NCBI GenBank assembly: GCA_018435125.1
Contig: JAHDNZ010000030.1
Span: 1 to 52,747 of the forward strand
Reading direction: 5' to 3'
DNA: 52,747 nt
DNA from: Bacillota bacterium
GTDB lineage: Bacteria; Bacillota; DTU065
Part shown: positions 1 to 11,151 of the stretch, one piece after another
Layout: each line of letters starts with the position of its first letter
How positions within the stretch are numbered: position 1 is the first letter of the stretch
The notes under the pieces: generated by a model
What the model was told of the DNA's origin: nothing
What the model saw: only the letters and a program-made list of their open reading frames with translations
Database searches by the model: none
Translations under genes and position numbers: made by a program

Positions 1-124
1 ATTTCGATCCTGCTCAAATTTGATCTGTCTTGATCTATGCTTATTTCTTATTCAAGAGATTATTGGTACTCTTTAAAACATTGTACTTACCATTTTACAC
101 AGCGTTATGGACTTGACTATTGTA

Positions 125-2683
125 ATGCAAAGTAAATTGATTAAATCATTTTTTTTATTCTTATCTTTAACATTTATTATCCTAGCAACGGACTTAACAA
201 TTTTTCCCCAGCCTAAATTAATGGAAGTGGGAAAAACAACCGCAGTTTCTGTGGATGACATCTATTTTACCTACACAGCTTCAGTACCTCAGGAACTTAG
301 AGTCTTTCCCGCAAACAATAAAAGCAAAGTCGAAGTTAAGGTAAGCATTGAAGATTCCCCCGATCTAATTGACTTAGGTTTGGAAGCTTATCTCATCGAA
401 TTTGGAGGAAGTAAAAATAGAATTATAGCCGCTTCACCTAGAGGGCTATACTATGCCTACCAAAGCTTTAACCAACTTATTAGTAGTACTAGTAAAGGGA
501 TCCCAAATCTCTTAATTATTGATGCTCCTGATTATCCCATTCGTGGTATTATTGAAGGTTTTTATGACACTCCCTGGTCCTTTGAGGCAAGAAAGGATAT
601 GCTTGTTTTTTTAGGAACACATAAGATGAATACCTATGTCTATGCTCCTAAAGACGATCCCTATCATCGCGAAAAATGGCGCTCTCCTTACCCTGCTGAT
701 AAACTAACCGAAATGAAAGAATTAGTTCAAGCTGCCCAAAGAAACTATGTGGATTTTATCTTTGCCATCTCGCCTGGAGTTTCTATTCAATTTACCTCAG
801 AGACAGACTGGGAAGCTTTATGTAAAAAAACCACTGCTATGATCGAAATCGGTGTTACTCATTTTGCTTTATTGTTAGATGATATTGACCCAAATTTGCG
901 TTATGCGGCTGATCGAACTAAGTATAAAGGTAATTATGCACTAGCTCAAGTTGAACTGTGCAATAAATATCAAAGCTATTTAGAATCTCTACTTCCGGGA
1001 CACCGTTTAATTGTTGTCCCTACCGAATATTACCAAAAAGGTTCTTCACCGTACCGTAAAACTTTTGCTGAAAACTTAAACAAAGATATTATTGTCTACT
1101 CTACCGGTTATGGTATTGTAGCTGAAACAATCACTGCAAAAGAGGCTGCTGAAATTGCTACGATTTGGAATCACGATATTGTTTATTGGGATAACTACCC
1201 TGTCAATGATTATAACCGAACCCGACTTCACTTATCACCACTGGCGGGAAGAGAAGCCACACTCCCCAATACTACTGGTTTTACTTTTAATCCGATGAAT
1301 GAAGCTGAGTTATCTAAGCTTCCACTGCTAACTTGTGCTGACTATACCTGGAACTCCGCCTGTTATGATCCTTTAGCTTCCTGGTTCAAAGCTACCGCCA
1401 TCTTAGGGGGCGATCATAAAGAACAATACCAAAGATTTGCCGAACAAAATATGGTCTTTTTTAAAGACGGTCCGGCAATTGAATATCCGACTTTGGTAAC
1501 TCTTTTTAATAATTTTGTTGAAGCCTATACCAAATTGACAGTTCTGCAAAAAAATAAGGTACCACTAAACTCAAAGGATTATACTGTCGCCTTGCAAGAG
1601 GTAGTAAACAGTGCTAAACCCCTAAAGCAGGAGTTTATAGGTTTAACAGCCCTATATGAGGACTTCTCGAAATATTTCCCTCAAGCTTTTAAGGAAGGTT
1701 CCTTATATCTCAAACGTCTAGAAAGCTTCGGTAAAATTGGCCAGTTGTATCTTGATGCTGTCTTATTACTTGCTGAAGCAGGTCCCCTATCTAGTCTAAA
1801 TCCCCCTGATAACACTACTTTAGCTAAGTATAGCTTAGGTTTAGATAGCTACCTTAAAGCAACATTGTTTAAGCGTTTAGATGCTCTTTCTAAGGTTCAA
1901 ATTAACAGTTCTTCAGTTATTGCACCTATCTTTGACCAACTCTCAGGGTTAATTACCAGTAGTTTTGGCTCTGTAAACTATACTGTTTTTACCAACATGC
2001 CTGTTTATAAAAACTATACCCCCTCACAAGCAGTTGACAAGGACTACAGTACTTTCTTTTGGAGTTCCAGAAGACAAAGAGCTGGTGATTATCTAATGAT
2101 CGATCTTGGTAAAGTAGAAAAGATTAAGGGTTTTAGACTCTTAATGAGTAACAATAATCATGATTACTTTCATAAATGCAAAGTAGAGATCTCCATCGAT
2201 GGTGACTCTTTTAAAGAAGTGGCTTCAATTCAAGGAAAATCGGAATTCCTCCTTAATTTCGCAGAGGAAAAAGAAGCACGCTACCTTAAGGTAACAGGAG
2301 TATCTGAGCAAGAGTATTGGGTGATTATCAGAGAATTTGAACCTTTTATAGAAAAGCCAAAAGCCATTGTCACTTGCGATAATACCTTAGTTGATATCTT
2401 TAATAAAATTGCCCTTGAGCCGTTTTTTGTTATCGAAGATGAGCTTATCTTTAAAATAGAACCCGAACAGAAAATTCGATTAGCCGCTCTCCTTCAAGAC
2501 CCAAAGGAGACTATAACCTGGGAAATATCCTACTCCTTGGACGGCCAAACTTTTTCTAAGCCTATTTACTCGACCAACATAATCCAGGTCTTACCCCTTC
2601 CTGCAAAACCTATAAAAGCCATTCGTTTTATTCCCAAAGAGCCAGGGTATTTACGAAGTATAATTATTTTACCTGAAGAATAA
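125..2683 (+). CDS. Secreted GH84 beta-N-acetylglucosaminidase with discoidin-like C-terminal domain
   Basis: Predicted exported glycoside hydrolase of family 84, which removes beta-linked N-acetylglucosamine from glycans or glycoproteins by substrate-assisted catalysis. The N-terminal hydrophobic stretch reads as a signal peptide. A GH20/GH84-type N-domain follows, then the barrel, which opens with YPIRGIIEGFYDTPW near residue 137. The adjacent aspartates in LLLDDIDPN (about residues 252-253 from this start) match the GH84 catalytic Asp pair. A helical region follows, then an F5/8 type C (discoidin) fold at roughly residues 635-750 with W-S-S and IDLGK motifs, which usually binds carbohydrate. 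The frame is also open to an ATG at 107. I prefer 125 because it gives a better signal peptide, but neither start has a clear ribosome binding site. It is one of only three plus-strand genes here and looks unrelated to the OM cluster. GH84 family: confident; natural substrate unknown. Confidence 0.88.
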   Translation: MQSKLIKSFFLFLSLTFIILATDLTIFPQPKLMEVGKTTAVSVDDIYFTYTASVPQELRVFPANNKSKVEVKVSIEDSPDLIDLGLEAYLIEFGGSKNRIIAASPRGLYYAYQSFNQLISSTSKGIPNLLIIDAPDYPIRGIIEGFYDTPWSFEARKDMLVFLGTHKMNTYVYAPKDDPYHREKWRSPYPADKLTEMKELVQAAQRNYVDFIFAISPGVSIQFTSETDWEALCKKTTAMIEIGVTHFALLLDDIDPNLRYAADRTKYKGNYALAQVELCNKYQSYLESLLPGHRLIVVPTEYYQKGSSPYRKTFAENLNKDIIVYSTGYGIVAETITAKEAAEIATIWNHDIVYWDNYPVNDYNRTRLHLSPLAGREATLPNTTGFTFNPMNEAELSKLPLLTCADYTWNSACYDPLASWFKATAILGGDHKEQYQRFAEQNMVFFKDGPAIEYPTLVTLFNNFVEAYTKLTVLQKNKVPLNSKDYTVALQEVVNSAKPLKQEFIGLTALYEDFSKYFPQAFKEGSLYLKRLESFGKIGQLYLDAVLLLAEAGPLSSLNPPDNTTLAKYSLGLDSYLKATLFKRLDALSKVQINSSSVIAPIFDQLSGLITSSFGSVNYTVFTNMPVYKNYTPSQAVDKDYSTFFWSSRRQRAGDYLMIDLGKVEKIKGFRLLMSNNNHDYFHKCKVEISIDGDSFKEVASIQGKSEFLLNFAEEKEARYLKVTGVSEQEYWVIIREFEPFIEKPKAIVTCDNTLVDIFNKIALEPFFVIEDELIFKIEPEQKIRLAALLQDPKETITWEISYSLDGQTFSKPIYSTNIIQVLPLPAKPIKAIRFIPKEPGYLRSIIILPEE

Positions 2684-2730
2684 AACCTTTGGGTGGTAAA
2701 GAGATCTGACCCCAAAAAGTTGGCCTGGTT

Positions 2731-3039
2731 TTAAATCTTAAAACTATCTTTATCTTCTTCTTTGGCTTGATTTAACTCTGCCTTTTCAAGCTCTTTACTA
2801 AATGACTCCGGTGAATTATTCTCCTTTGAGCTATGCTTTATTAACTCCAAAACTTTACCTATAATAAAAAAAAGGCCATAGTTTAAAAACCCCAGTACAG
2901 CTGCCAAAACTAGTATCTGCAAGCAGGTAGTTAAAGTTAAAGCTTGTGGCACTTTGGCAAGCAGTAAAATATAAATAATAGCTGCAACCAAGTGGGAAAT
3001 TGCAAGCCACTTCCCCAATAAATAGAAATATTGAGCCAA
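2731..3039 (-). CDS. Small two-helix membrane protein, unknown function
   Basis: About 102 residues. Two hydrophobic segments are visible in the N-terminal two thirds (around residues 10-30 and 38-65), followed by a charged, Glu/Lys-rich C-terminal tail likely to be cytoplasmic. The frame is open to a GTG at 3048, but the purine-rich SD (GAGGGTGG on the minus strand) would then touch the start codon. A TTG at 3039 gives a 5-nt spacer, so I place the start there. It lies tail-to-tail with the GH84 gene, 47 nt away, and divergent from the XRE pair. I do not recognise a family. Confidence 0.5.
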   Translation of the reverse strand: MAQYFYLLGKWLAISHLVAAIIYILLLAKVPQALTLTTCLQILVLAAVLGFLNYGLFFIIGKVLELIKHSSKENNSPESFSKELEKAELNQAKEEDKDSFKI

Positions 3040-3182
3040 CTTTACCACCCTCTTTTTCAGATTTAGCCCTGTTTATTTGTTGGGGTTAAACTTCTCCTAA
3101 TAAGAGAACATTGTACCCATAAAGGTTTGGACGGGTGTATGGGAGATATACCTTTGGGCCTGCAAATTGAAATCAAATGAAA

Positions 3183-3206
3183 AAATGTAAAGAGCGCTTT
3201 ACATTT
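3183..3206. promoter_or_regulatory. Perfect inverted repeat upstream of the membrane protein/XRE pair
   Basis: Two 10-bp arms, AAATGTAAAG and CTTTACATTT, are separated by AGCG, five bases upstream of a strong SD (GGAGGT at 3212-3217). It could be an operator for the XRE protein encoded two genes later (autoregulation is common for this family) or an RNA hairpin next to the ribosome binding site. The dyad is seen; the role is inferred. Confidence 0.5.
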
Positions 3207-3259
3207 AGACTGGAGGTAATCTTCTGAAGAAGCTAAACTGGAAAGCTGACGAGAGAGAA

Positions 3260-3478
3260 ATGAAGATCAATCTTATAGCGACAAGAGCAGCGTATGTGTT
3301 TTCTGTCATTGCGTTGCTTTGCTATTGTGTTACCTACTACATTGTTAAGAGTGACTTTCCGTTTATACCGTTTGGCATCATGTGCGTGCAGCTGATTGTG
3401 TTCTTTGCTGTCAAACTTGTGCTTACCAAACATCTTGCGGATGTTCCAAACGGTTATGTTAACGAAGATGAAGAATAA
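3260..3478 (+). CDS. Small membrane protein paired with XRE regulator
   Basis: 72 residues from the ATG at 3260, with two predicted membrane helices (about residues 10-30 and 36-56) and a short acidic tail ending in DEE. Such two-helix proteins commonly sit directly before a ~65-residue XRE repressor in Firmicutes; their function is not established. The ATG at 3260 has only a weak GAGAGA upstream. The strongest SD (GGAGGT, 3212-3217) is spaced 6 nt from an in-frame CTG at 3224, which would add 12 mostly charged residues (LKKLNWKADERE). The longer form resembles the N-termini of related small proteins as I remember them, so the true start may be 3224. The 3' end overlaps the next gene by 11 nt, implying translational coupling. 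Confidence 0.65.
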   Translation: MKINLIATRAAYVFSVIALLCYCVTYYIVKSDFPFIPFGIMCVQLIVFFAVKLVLTKHLADVPNGYVNEDEE

Positions 3479-3662
3479 TATCAAACAACTTCGCAAACAA
3501 GCCGGCCTGCGTCAGGAAGATATGGCCCAACTCCTCGGGGTAACTAGGCAAACTATCATTGCAATAGAGAAGGACAAATATAATCCTAGTCTTGAGCTTA
3601 CCCTCAAGATTGCATGTCTGCTGAAAAAGCCCGTTGAAGATATATTCACGTTGGAATACTGA
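3468..3662 (+). CDS. XRE-family helix-turn-helix transcriptional regulator
   Basis: 64-residue protein made almost entirely of a Cro/C1-type HTH. IKQLRKQAGLRQEDMAQLLG supplies helices 1-2 and VTRQTIIAIEKDKYNPSL the recognition helix and following loop, ending in the usual KIACLLKKPVEDIF. This size class is generally a DNA-binding repressor paired with a small membrane protein. The frame is open upstream to 3396, but the ATG at 3468 gives the canonical start of the family and an 11-nt overlap with the membrane protein gene. It probably controls its own pair through the dyad at 3183-3206, by position only. The 245 nt downstream hold nothing apart from the ATP operon terminator. Confidence 0.85.
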   Translation: MKNNIKQLRKQAGLRQEDMAQLLGVTRQTIIAIEKDKYNPSLELTLKIACLLKKPVEDIFTLEY

Positions 3663-3839
3663 CAGCCTGAAAAGACACAATAAGCCTTCACTACAGATTA
3701 CTTATAACTAGCAGCAATACCATATCAAGGGTTTGCAGTGCATTATAAACCTAGAAAAATAATACAAAACGCTTTGAGATTCCGCTTTTGTATGCTTGGT
3801 CTAAATGAGATCAGCTATGTAAAACTAATACTTCTGCGG

Positions 3840-3877
3840 AAAAAGAGGGTAGATGTAAAAAAACATCCACCCTCTTA
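3840..3877 (-). terminator. Intrinsic terminator of the ATP synthase operon
   Basis: On the minus strand the arms AAGAGGGTGGATG and CATCTACCCTCTT form a long stem with one mismatch around a T-rich loop, followed by a run of T (A-tract at 3840-3845 on the plus strand). It lies about 30 nt after the atpC stop. Confidence 0.8.
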
Positions 3878-3907
3878 ATATTATAGCAGAGTTATTAGAC
3901 AATTTAG

Positions 3908-4320
3908 TTAACCTTCTTGATAATCTACAGTCTTTAGACGTGCTAATGCTCTTTCCAAGGCAAGCTTGGCTCTTAAGATATCTACATCGTGACCACTTAA
4001 AAGTCTTTCTTCCGCTCTTTGTCTGGCTCTTAGTGCCCTTTGAACATCAATCTCTGCAGCAAACTCTGAGGCATCGGCAAGTACTTGCACGTCATTGCTT
4101 AAAACATGCAAAAAGCCACCTGTACAGGACAGTTTTTCAAACATATTGTTGTTTTCTCTGCGTACTTTTAAGACACCAGGTTTAAGTGAGGTAACCAAAG
4201 CAGTATGATTTGCTAAGACTCCGAGTTCTCCTTGAGATCCTGGTACTATAACCATTTCGACTTCTTCATCAAAAACCACTTTCTCTGGAGTGACGATTCT
4301 TAGTCGAAAAGTATTGGCCA

Positions 4321-4321
<1 letters not shown>
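3908..4321 (-). CDS. atpC: F-type ATP synthase epsilon subunit
   Basis: 137 residues. The N-terminal beta-sandwich has RLRIVTPEKVVFDEEVEM and PGSQGELGVLANHTALVT, both diagnostic of the epsilon subunit, and a two-helix C-terminal domain (RALRARQRAEERL...) acts in regulation of the rotor. Part of the F1 central stalk on the cytoplasmic side. It is the last gene of the atp operon; its start codon abuts the atpD stop at 4321, indicating coupled translation. Confidence 0.95.
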
Positions 4322-5721
<1,400 letters not shown>

Positions 5722-5738
5722 CTAAACCTCCTTACCGA

Positions 5739-6599
5739 TCAGCGGAGAGCTTCCGCACCACCAACTATCTCAGCTATCTCCTGAGTGATGGCTGCTTGTC
5801 TAGCCCGATTATACTGCAGAGTTAAATCAGCGATCATCTCTTCTGCATTTTTAGTTGCATTATCCATGGCTGTCATTCTGGAGCCTAGTTCGCCAGCATG
5901 GTTTTCAACTAAGCCTCTATAGACCTGAGTTATAAGATAACGGGGAATAAGAGTGTCTAGTAATCCCAAAGCTGAAGGTTCATATAGATATTCTTCATGT
6001 ATATGATTTTCATTTTGATTATCTATTTCATTTGTTATCTCAGCTGGAAGTAACCTAACTACTCTTGACTCCTGAGTTAATGGACTTACATAACGGCTAT
6101 AGACAAGATAGACGGAGTCAAACTCTTCTTTTTGATAACGAGTAATAAGATCGAGCACAATATTTTGGACTAAGGCTACATCAGGTTTATCACCTGCTAA
6201 ATAACCTTGATTCAGCAAAGGATAACCCCTAAAAGCTAGATAGTCCCGTCCTTTGCGCCCGATGGGCAAAAACACTGCTTTTTGGCCCTTGCTTTTTTCA
6301 ATAGCTAAGCGAGTGATGTTGGTGTTAAACCCACCACACAGTCCCCGATCCGCAGTAATAACCACATAGCAGGCTTTATTCCCATGTCTTGTTATAAGAA
6401 GTGGATGCTTAACATCTTCCGAACGCGCCATTATATTTTGAAAAACATTTTGCATTGTCCGCGCATAAGGACGTGATTCCTTAACTAGTTTTTCAGCGCC
6501 TTTAAGCTTAGCTGCAGCCACCATCTTCATAGCACGGGTAATCTGTTCGGTGCTTTTAACACTGCGAATTCGCCTTTTAATATCACGTATTCCCTGCAC
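5739..6599 (-). CDS. atpG: F-type ATP synthase gamma subunit
   Basis: 286 residues; the rotor shaft joining F1 to the c-ring. The N-terminal helix MQGIRDIKRRIRSVKSTEQI, the ITADRGLCGGFN motif and the C-terminal helix (MTAMDNATKNAEEMI, RARQAAITQEIAEIVGGAEAL) are all family signatures. The start codon is GTG with a GGGGGA upstream. It sits 12 nt after atpA and 20 nt before atpD. Confidence 0.96.
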   Translation of the reverse strand: MQGIRDIKRRIRSVKSTEQITRAMKMVAAAKLKGAEKLVKESRPYARTMQNVFQNIMARSEDVKHPLLITRHGNKACYVVITADRGLCGGFNTNITRLAIEKSKGQKAVFLPIGRKGRDYLAFRGYPLLNQGYLAGDKPDVALVQNIVLDLITRYQKEEFDSVYLVYSRYVSPLTQESRVVRLLPAEITNEIDNQNENHIHEEYLYEPSALGLLDTLIPRYLITQVYRGLVENHAGELGSRMTAMDNATKNAEEMIADLTLQYNRARQAAITQEIAEIVGGAEALR

Positions 6600-6611
6600 C
6601 TAAATATCCCC

Positions 6612-8141
6612 CTATCTGCTCGATGGAATAAATTCCTTGCCAAAAGCCTCAAGCGCTACTTTAAGTTTAGCTTCGGTCTGCTCAGTTAATTCTTTGGTCT
6701 TATTGATAGAATCATAGATATCAGAATGGAAATCCTCAAGATATTTAAGCATTTCAGTTTCATACCGGGAAATATCGTTAAAATGCAGATTGTCAAGGTA
6801 CCCATTATTAGCAGCGTAGATAATGGCTACTTGTTTATAAACAGGCATTGGCTGGTATTGATCTTGTTTAAGTATCTCGATAATACGGCTTCCTCGTTCT
6901 AAAAGATCCTTTGTCGCCTTGTCAAGTTCAGAACCAAATTGCGTAAAAGCCTTTAGTTCTTCATATTGTGAAAGATCTAATTTCAGACGTCCGGCAACCT
7001 TTTTCATAGCTTTAATCTGAGCTTTGCCACCCACTCGTGAAACAGATATACCAACGTTTACAGCCGGACGGAAACCTGCAAAGAAAAGATCGCTCTCCAA
7101 AAAGATCTGACCGTCGGTAATAGAAATTACATTGGTTGGGATATAGGCTGATACATCACCGGCCTGAGTTTCAATTATCGGTAAAGCGGTAATCGAACCT
7201 CCGCCCAAATCGGCTCTTAACTTCGCAGCACGTTCTAAAAGCCTAGAGTGAAGATAGAAAACATCCCCCGGATAAGCTTCGCGTCCTGGTGGACGCCTCA
7301 AAAGCAGTGACATAGTTCGATAGGCAACAGCATGTTTAGAAAGATCATCATAAATTATTAGCACATGTTTGCCTTGGTCCATAAAATACTCAGCCATTGC
7401 GCAGCCAGCATAAGGGGCAATATATTGAAGAGGTGCGCTTTCACTAGCTGTAGCCGCAACAACAATGGAGTATTCCAAAGCATTATGTTCTCTTAACTTG
7501 GCTATTACCGAACTTACTGTGGAAGCCTTCTGACCTATGGCTACATAAATACAGATTACATCCTGGCCTTTTTGATTAATTATGGTATCCACAGCAATAG
7601 CTGTTTTACCAGTTTGCCGATCACCAATTATAAGTTCTCTTTGTCCACGCCCTATGGGAAACATAGAATCTATTGATTTTAGACCAGTCTGTAAAGGCTC
7701 TGAAACCGGCTCTCTTTCAATAATTCCCGGGGCATTATGCTCTATAGGTCTAAATATTTTACTTTCAATAGGACCCTTGCCATCTAGAGGTAGACCCAGG
7801 GGATTAACCACCCGGCCAAGGAGTGACTCTCCTACCGGTACCTCAACCACACGGTTTAGTCTGCGTACCACCGAACCTTCTCTAATCCCTGTATCTAAAC
7901 CAAGTAAAACGGCACCGACATTATCTTCTTCCAGGTTTAAAACCATCCCGTATACCGGAGTACCATCTTGGGTTAAAAACTCAAGTAGTTCACCACTCAT
8001 GGCGTTTTGTAAACCCCAAACTCTAGCAATACCATCACCAACTTGAAGTACTGAGCCTTCATCAGCTAAGCTGAGGTCCCCACGAAAGTTCTTTATCCGT
8101 TCTTGTATAACTGAAGTTATTTCTTCAGGACGTAAACTCAT
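6612..8141 (-). CDS. atpA: F-type ATP synthase alpha subunit
   Basis: 509 residues; the non-catalytic nucleotide-binding subunit of F1. Walker [10 protein letters not shown], the [13 protein letters not shown] segment and the [21 protein letters not shown] signature are visible, as is the N-terminal RPEEITSVI that contacts the peripheral stalk. The ATG overlaps the atpH stop by 4 nt (ATGA), a typical coupled junction. Confidence 0.97.
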   Translation of the reverse strand: MSLRPEEITSVIQERIKNFRGDLSLADEGSVLQVGDGIARVWGLQNAMSGELLEFLTQDGTPVYGMVLNLEEDNVGAVLLGLDTGIREGSVVRRLNRVVEVPVGESLLGRVVNPLGLPLDGKGPIESKIFRPIEHNAPGIIEREPVSEPLQTGLKSIDSMFPIGRGQRELIIGDRQTGKTAIAVDTIINQKGQDVICIYVAIGQKASTVSSVIAKLREHNALEYSIVVAATASESAPLQYIAPYAGCAMAEYFMDQGKHVLIIYDDLSKHAVAYRTMSLLLRRPPGREAYPGDVFYLHSRLLERAAKLRADLGGGSITALPIIETQAGDVSAYIPTNVISITDGQIFLESDLFFAGFRPAVNVGISVSRVGGKAQIKAMKKVAGRLKLDLSQYEELKAFTQFGSELDKATKDLLERGSRIIEILKQDQYQPMPVYKQVAIIYAANNGYLDNLHFNDISRYETEMLKYLEDFHSDIYDSINKTKELTEQTEAKLKVALEAFGKEFIPSSR

Positions 8142-8701
8142 TGACTCTCACCTCTGCTTTTACCTTTTATCTCCAAAAGATCTCTTTTCATTTCTCGTAA
8201 TTGATTTGCAACCGAAGCATCTATAACTTTATGGCCTATTCTTACTTTAATTCCACCGATAAGTTCAGGTGTTGTCTGCATACTAAGATCAACAGGCCTA
8301 CTTGTCATCTGCTCAAGTTTAGCTTTAATCTGCTCTTTTATATCTTCTTTTAGTGGATAAGCTGTCTCAACTACAACACCCACTCGACCTCGGTATAGAT
8401 TCGCTTCCCTTTTATAGAGGCTTATAATCTTCTTAAGATGCTGCCAACGTTTTTTTTCAATCAAAAGGTTGAGAAAGTTTATCATTTCTTTAGAAAAACC
8501 TGCAAAGGCTTTAGTAATTAAATCCTGCTTATCAGCCGGGCGAATCTTGGGATGAGCAAGATAATTTTCTAGGTCAGGTGTTTTTTCAAGAAAACTTTCT
8601 ATTTCATCAAGTTCTTTTTCAAAGGTGTCTAAAAGATCATTTTGGGCTGCAAAAGAAGCAAGAGCCATAGCATACCTGAGGGCTACCTCGTTAGTGTACA
8701 T
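8138..8701 (-). CDS. atpH: F-type ATP synthase delta subunit
   Basis: 187 residues; joins the top of F1 to the peripheral stalk. The N-terminal helical domain ([15 protein letters not shown]) and the conserved C-terminal element [19 protein letters not shown] identify the OSCP/delta family. It overlaps atpF by 11 nt upstream and atpA by 4 nt downstream. Confidence 0.94.
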   Translation of the reverse strand: MYTNEVALRYAMALASFAAQNDLLDTFEKELDEIESFLEKTPDLENYLAHPKIRPADKQDLITKAFAGFSKEMINFLNLLIEKKRWQHLKKIISLYKREANLYRGRVGVVVETAYPLKEDIKEQIKAKLEQMTSRPVDLSMQTTPELIGGIKVRIGHKVIDASVANQLREMKRDLLEIKGKSRGESQ

Positions 8702-9182
8702 TCACTTCTCCCACCTTATCCAAGAACTTTTCCACTAAAGCGCGGTTAAGCTCGGCATCCATGTTCTCACTAATAATTTTTGAGGCTGCCAAGACTGCTA
8801 ACTCGGCTACCTGTTTTTTTAGATCCTCTTCAACTTGAAGCTTATTTTGTTTAATTTCCCAGTCTGCTTGAGACTTGAGACTTCTGGCTTCTTCCTTGGC
8901 TTGAGCTGTAATTCGTTCTCTTTTTTCTAAACCTTGTTTTTCAGCTCGAGTCAAGATAGCTCTGGCTTCATCTTCATAGCCGCGGATCTTTTCTTCATAT
9001 TCTGTTAAAAGTCTCTCTGCTTCTTTCTTCTTAGCCTCAGCTTCGTTAAGAGAATCGGCAATATATTTAGCTCGTTTGTTCATATATTCTGAAGCCGGCT
9101 TCCAAAAAAGCTTTGATAGAATAAATACTAGCAAGAGAAAGTTTGCCATCTGCAAAATCCAAACAGAAAAATCGAAGTCCAT
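8691..9182 (-). CDS. atpF: F-type ATP synthase b subunit
   Basis: 163 residues. One N-terminal membrane helix (about residues 8-26, including LLLVFILSKLFWKPA) is followed by a long charged helix that dimerises as the peripheral stalk. SD AAAGGAGG lies well placed before the ATG at 9182. It lies between atpE and atpH in the standard order. Confidence 0.95.
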   Translation of the reverse strand: MDFDFSVWILQMANFLLLVFILSKLFWKPASEYMNKRAKYIADSLNEAEAKKKEAERLLTEYEEKIRGYEDEARAILTRAEKQGLEKRERITAQAKEEARSLKSQADWEIKQNKLQVEEDLKKQVAELAVLAASKIISENMDAELNRALVEKFLDKVGEVNVH

Positions 9183-9238
9183 AATGCCGTCCTCCTTTAG
9201 TATTTATGGGGAGGCAAAGCCTCCCCATAGTATCCGCA

Positions 9239-10224
<986 letters not shown>

Positions 10225-10230
10225 TAATTT

Positions 10231-10611
10231 TCACCTCTTTTCTTCCTGACTCCTAGTAAGTAATGCTTCGAAAAGAAGAGCAATTCTTAAAGAGAAAAAG
10301 CCTATCATAGCCGCCCAGACATTAATTGCAGTCCAAAACCTAAGCATTATAATAGCGACGGAAATAAAGACGTACCTTCCAAAATAGCTACCTATAGCTG
10401 CTATTTTAGCTCCCTCTGGTTCCATTTGCACTAGACGTCTAGCTGTTATAGCCATAACAATAAAATTCCCGGCCGTAATTAAATAACCATATAAAAACCC
10501 AAAGGCCCAGTTAGTTTCACCCATAAAAAAGGAAACAGCTGCAGCGAGTGCATTAATTATCAGGGCAACTAGTAGAACCCGTTTTTCAAAAGCAATTTCT
10601 TTTATCTTCAA
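10231..10611 (-). CDS. atpI: ATP synthase subunit I (AtpI-like assembly protein)
   Basis: 126 residues with four hydrophobic segments and short loops, matching the ATP synthase I chain family that helps c-ring assembly or ion supply in several Firmicutes. The start is TTG at 10611 with CGGAGGT upstream. It sits between the AtpZ-like gene (4-nt gap) and atpB (6-nt gap). Family assignment rests on size, topology and position. Confidence 0.8.
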   Translation of the reverse strand: MKIKEIAFEKRVLLVALIINALAAAVSFFMGETNWAFGFLYGYLITAGNFIVMAITARRLVQMEPEGAKIAAIGSYFGRYVFISVAIIMLRFWTAINVWAAMIGFFSLRIALLFEALLTRSQEEKR

Positions 10612-10615
10612 TGCC

Positions 10616-10831
10616 TTACCTCCGATCCCTATACTCCTTAATCACTAAAAGATATACATCACGCATACCACCAATAAAACCAACTAACATAAAAAGAAGC
10701 GGGACCCAATTAGGCCAGTTAAATTTTTTTATCAGGAAAATACCCAAAAACATAGCGCCTAAAATAGGAGTTAAGAGTGAAAACCCAAGGTAGGCCAGAA
10801 ACATGAACCCTTTTTGGCCTCTATCCTTCAT
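10616..10831 (-). CDS. AtpZ-like small membrane protein of the ATP synthase operon
   Basis: 71 residues, two membrane helices. The pattern (FLAYLGFSLLTPILGAMFLG, then LLFMLVGFIGGMRDVYLLV) is that of the AtpZ/AtpI 'putative F0F1-ATPase subunit' family found first in many atp operons. The proposed role is assembly or Mg2+/Ca2+ transport together with AtpI. It has an excellent SD (GAGGAGG) and is the first gene of the operon, 83 nt from the promoter candidate. Confidence 0.8.
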   Translation of the reverse strand: MKDRGQKGFMFLAYLGFSLLTPILGAMFLGIFLIKKFNWPNWVPLLFMLVGFIGGMRDVYLLVIKEYRDRR

Positions 10832-10913
10832 GTTTTTAGCCTCCTCTTCTAACTTTATACGAGTCTGATACCTATATTATTTTATTTTTAAAAACTAAAC
10901 ACCAATCTTCTTT

Positions 10914-10942
10914 AATATACCAAAACAAGTAAGCTTTAGCAA
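10914..10942 (-). promoter_or_regulatory. Sigma-A-type promoter candidate for the ATP synthase operon
   Basis: On the minus strand TTGCTA (10937-10942) and TATATT (10914-10919) are separated by exactly 17 nt, upstream of the AtpZ-like start at 10831. The rest of the 320-nt gap (10832-11151) is AT-rich, with no further gene seen beyond the terminator at 11090-11140. Confidence 0.6.
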
Positions 10943-11089
10943 TTGTACTAGGAATAAGAGTCACCCACCAAAGAAAGATTCAAAACTTCCCTCTTTGAAT
11001 AATATTCTAACCCAACTAACAACGGCCTAGTAATTAGTTAACCTAGTAATAATTCGCTACTAATTTTGCTAGTTCCTTTATTGTTTATC

Positions 11090-11140
11090 CAAAAATAAAC
11101 GAGCCTGAAATGTGATTACATCCACTTCCTCAAGCTCGTT
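11090..11140 (-). terminator. Terminator after the SLBB export gene
   Basis: On the minus strand AACGAGCTTGA and TCAGGCTCGTT pair, with one mismatch, around a 20-nt loop. TTATTTTT follows. It starts 12 nt after the stop of the 11152-14460 gene. Confidence 0.65.
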
Positions 11141-11151
11141 ATTTAAATAAT

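Noticed and set aside
1-124. Promoter or ribosome binding site for the GH84 gene
   Set aside because: AT-rich sequence with several weak hexamers but no pair with correct spacing and no SD; nothing could be supported.
2684-2730. TTTGGG/CCCAAA pairing as a terminator for the GH84 gene
   Set aside because: Only a six-base stem with an 18-nt loop and no T-run.
7582-8046. 154-residue plus-strand frame opposite atpA
   Set aside because: It lies wholly inside the certain atpA gene on the other strand, has Ser/Pro/Thr-rich low-complexity content typical of antisense frames and no ribosome binding site.
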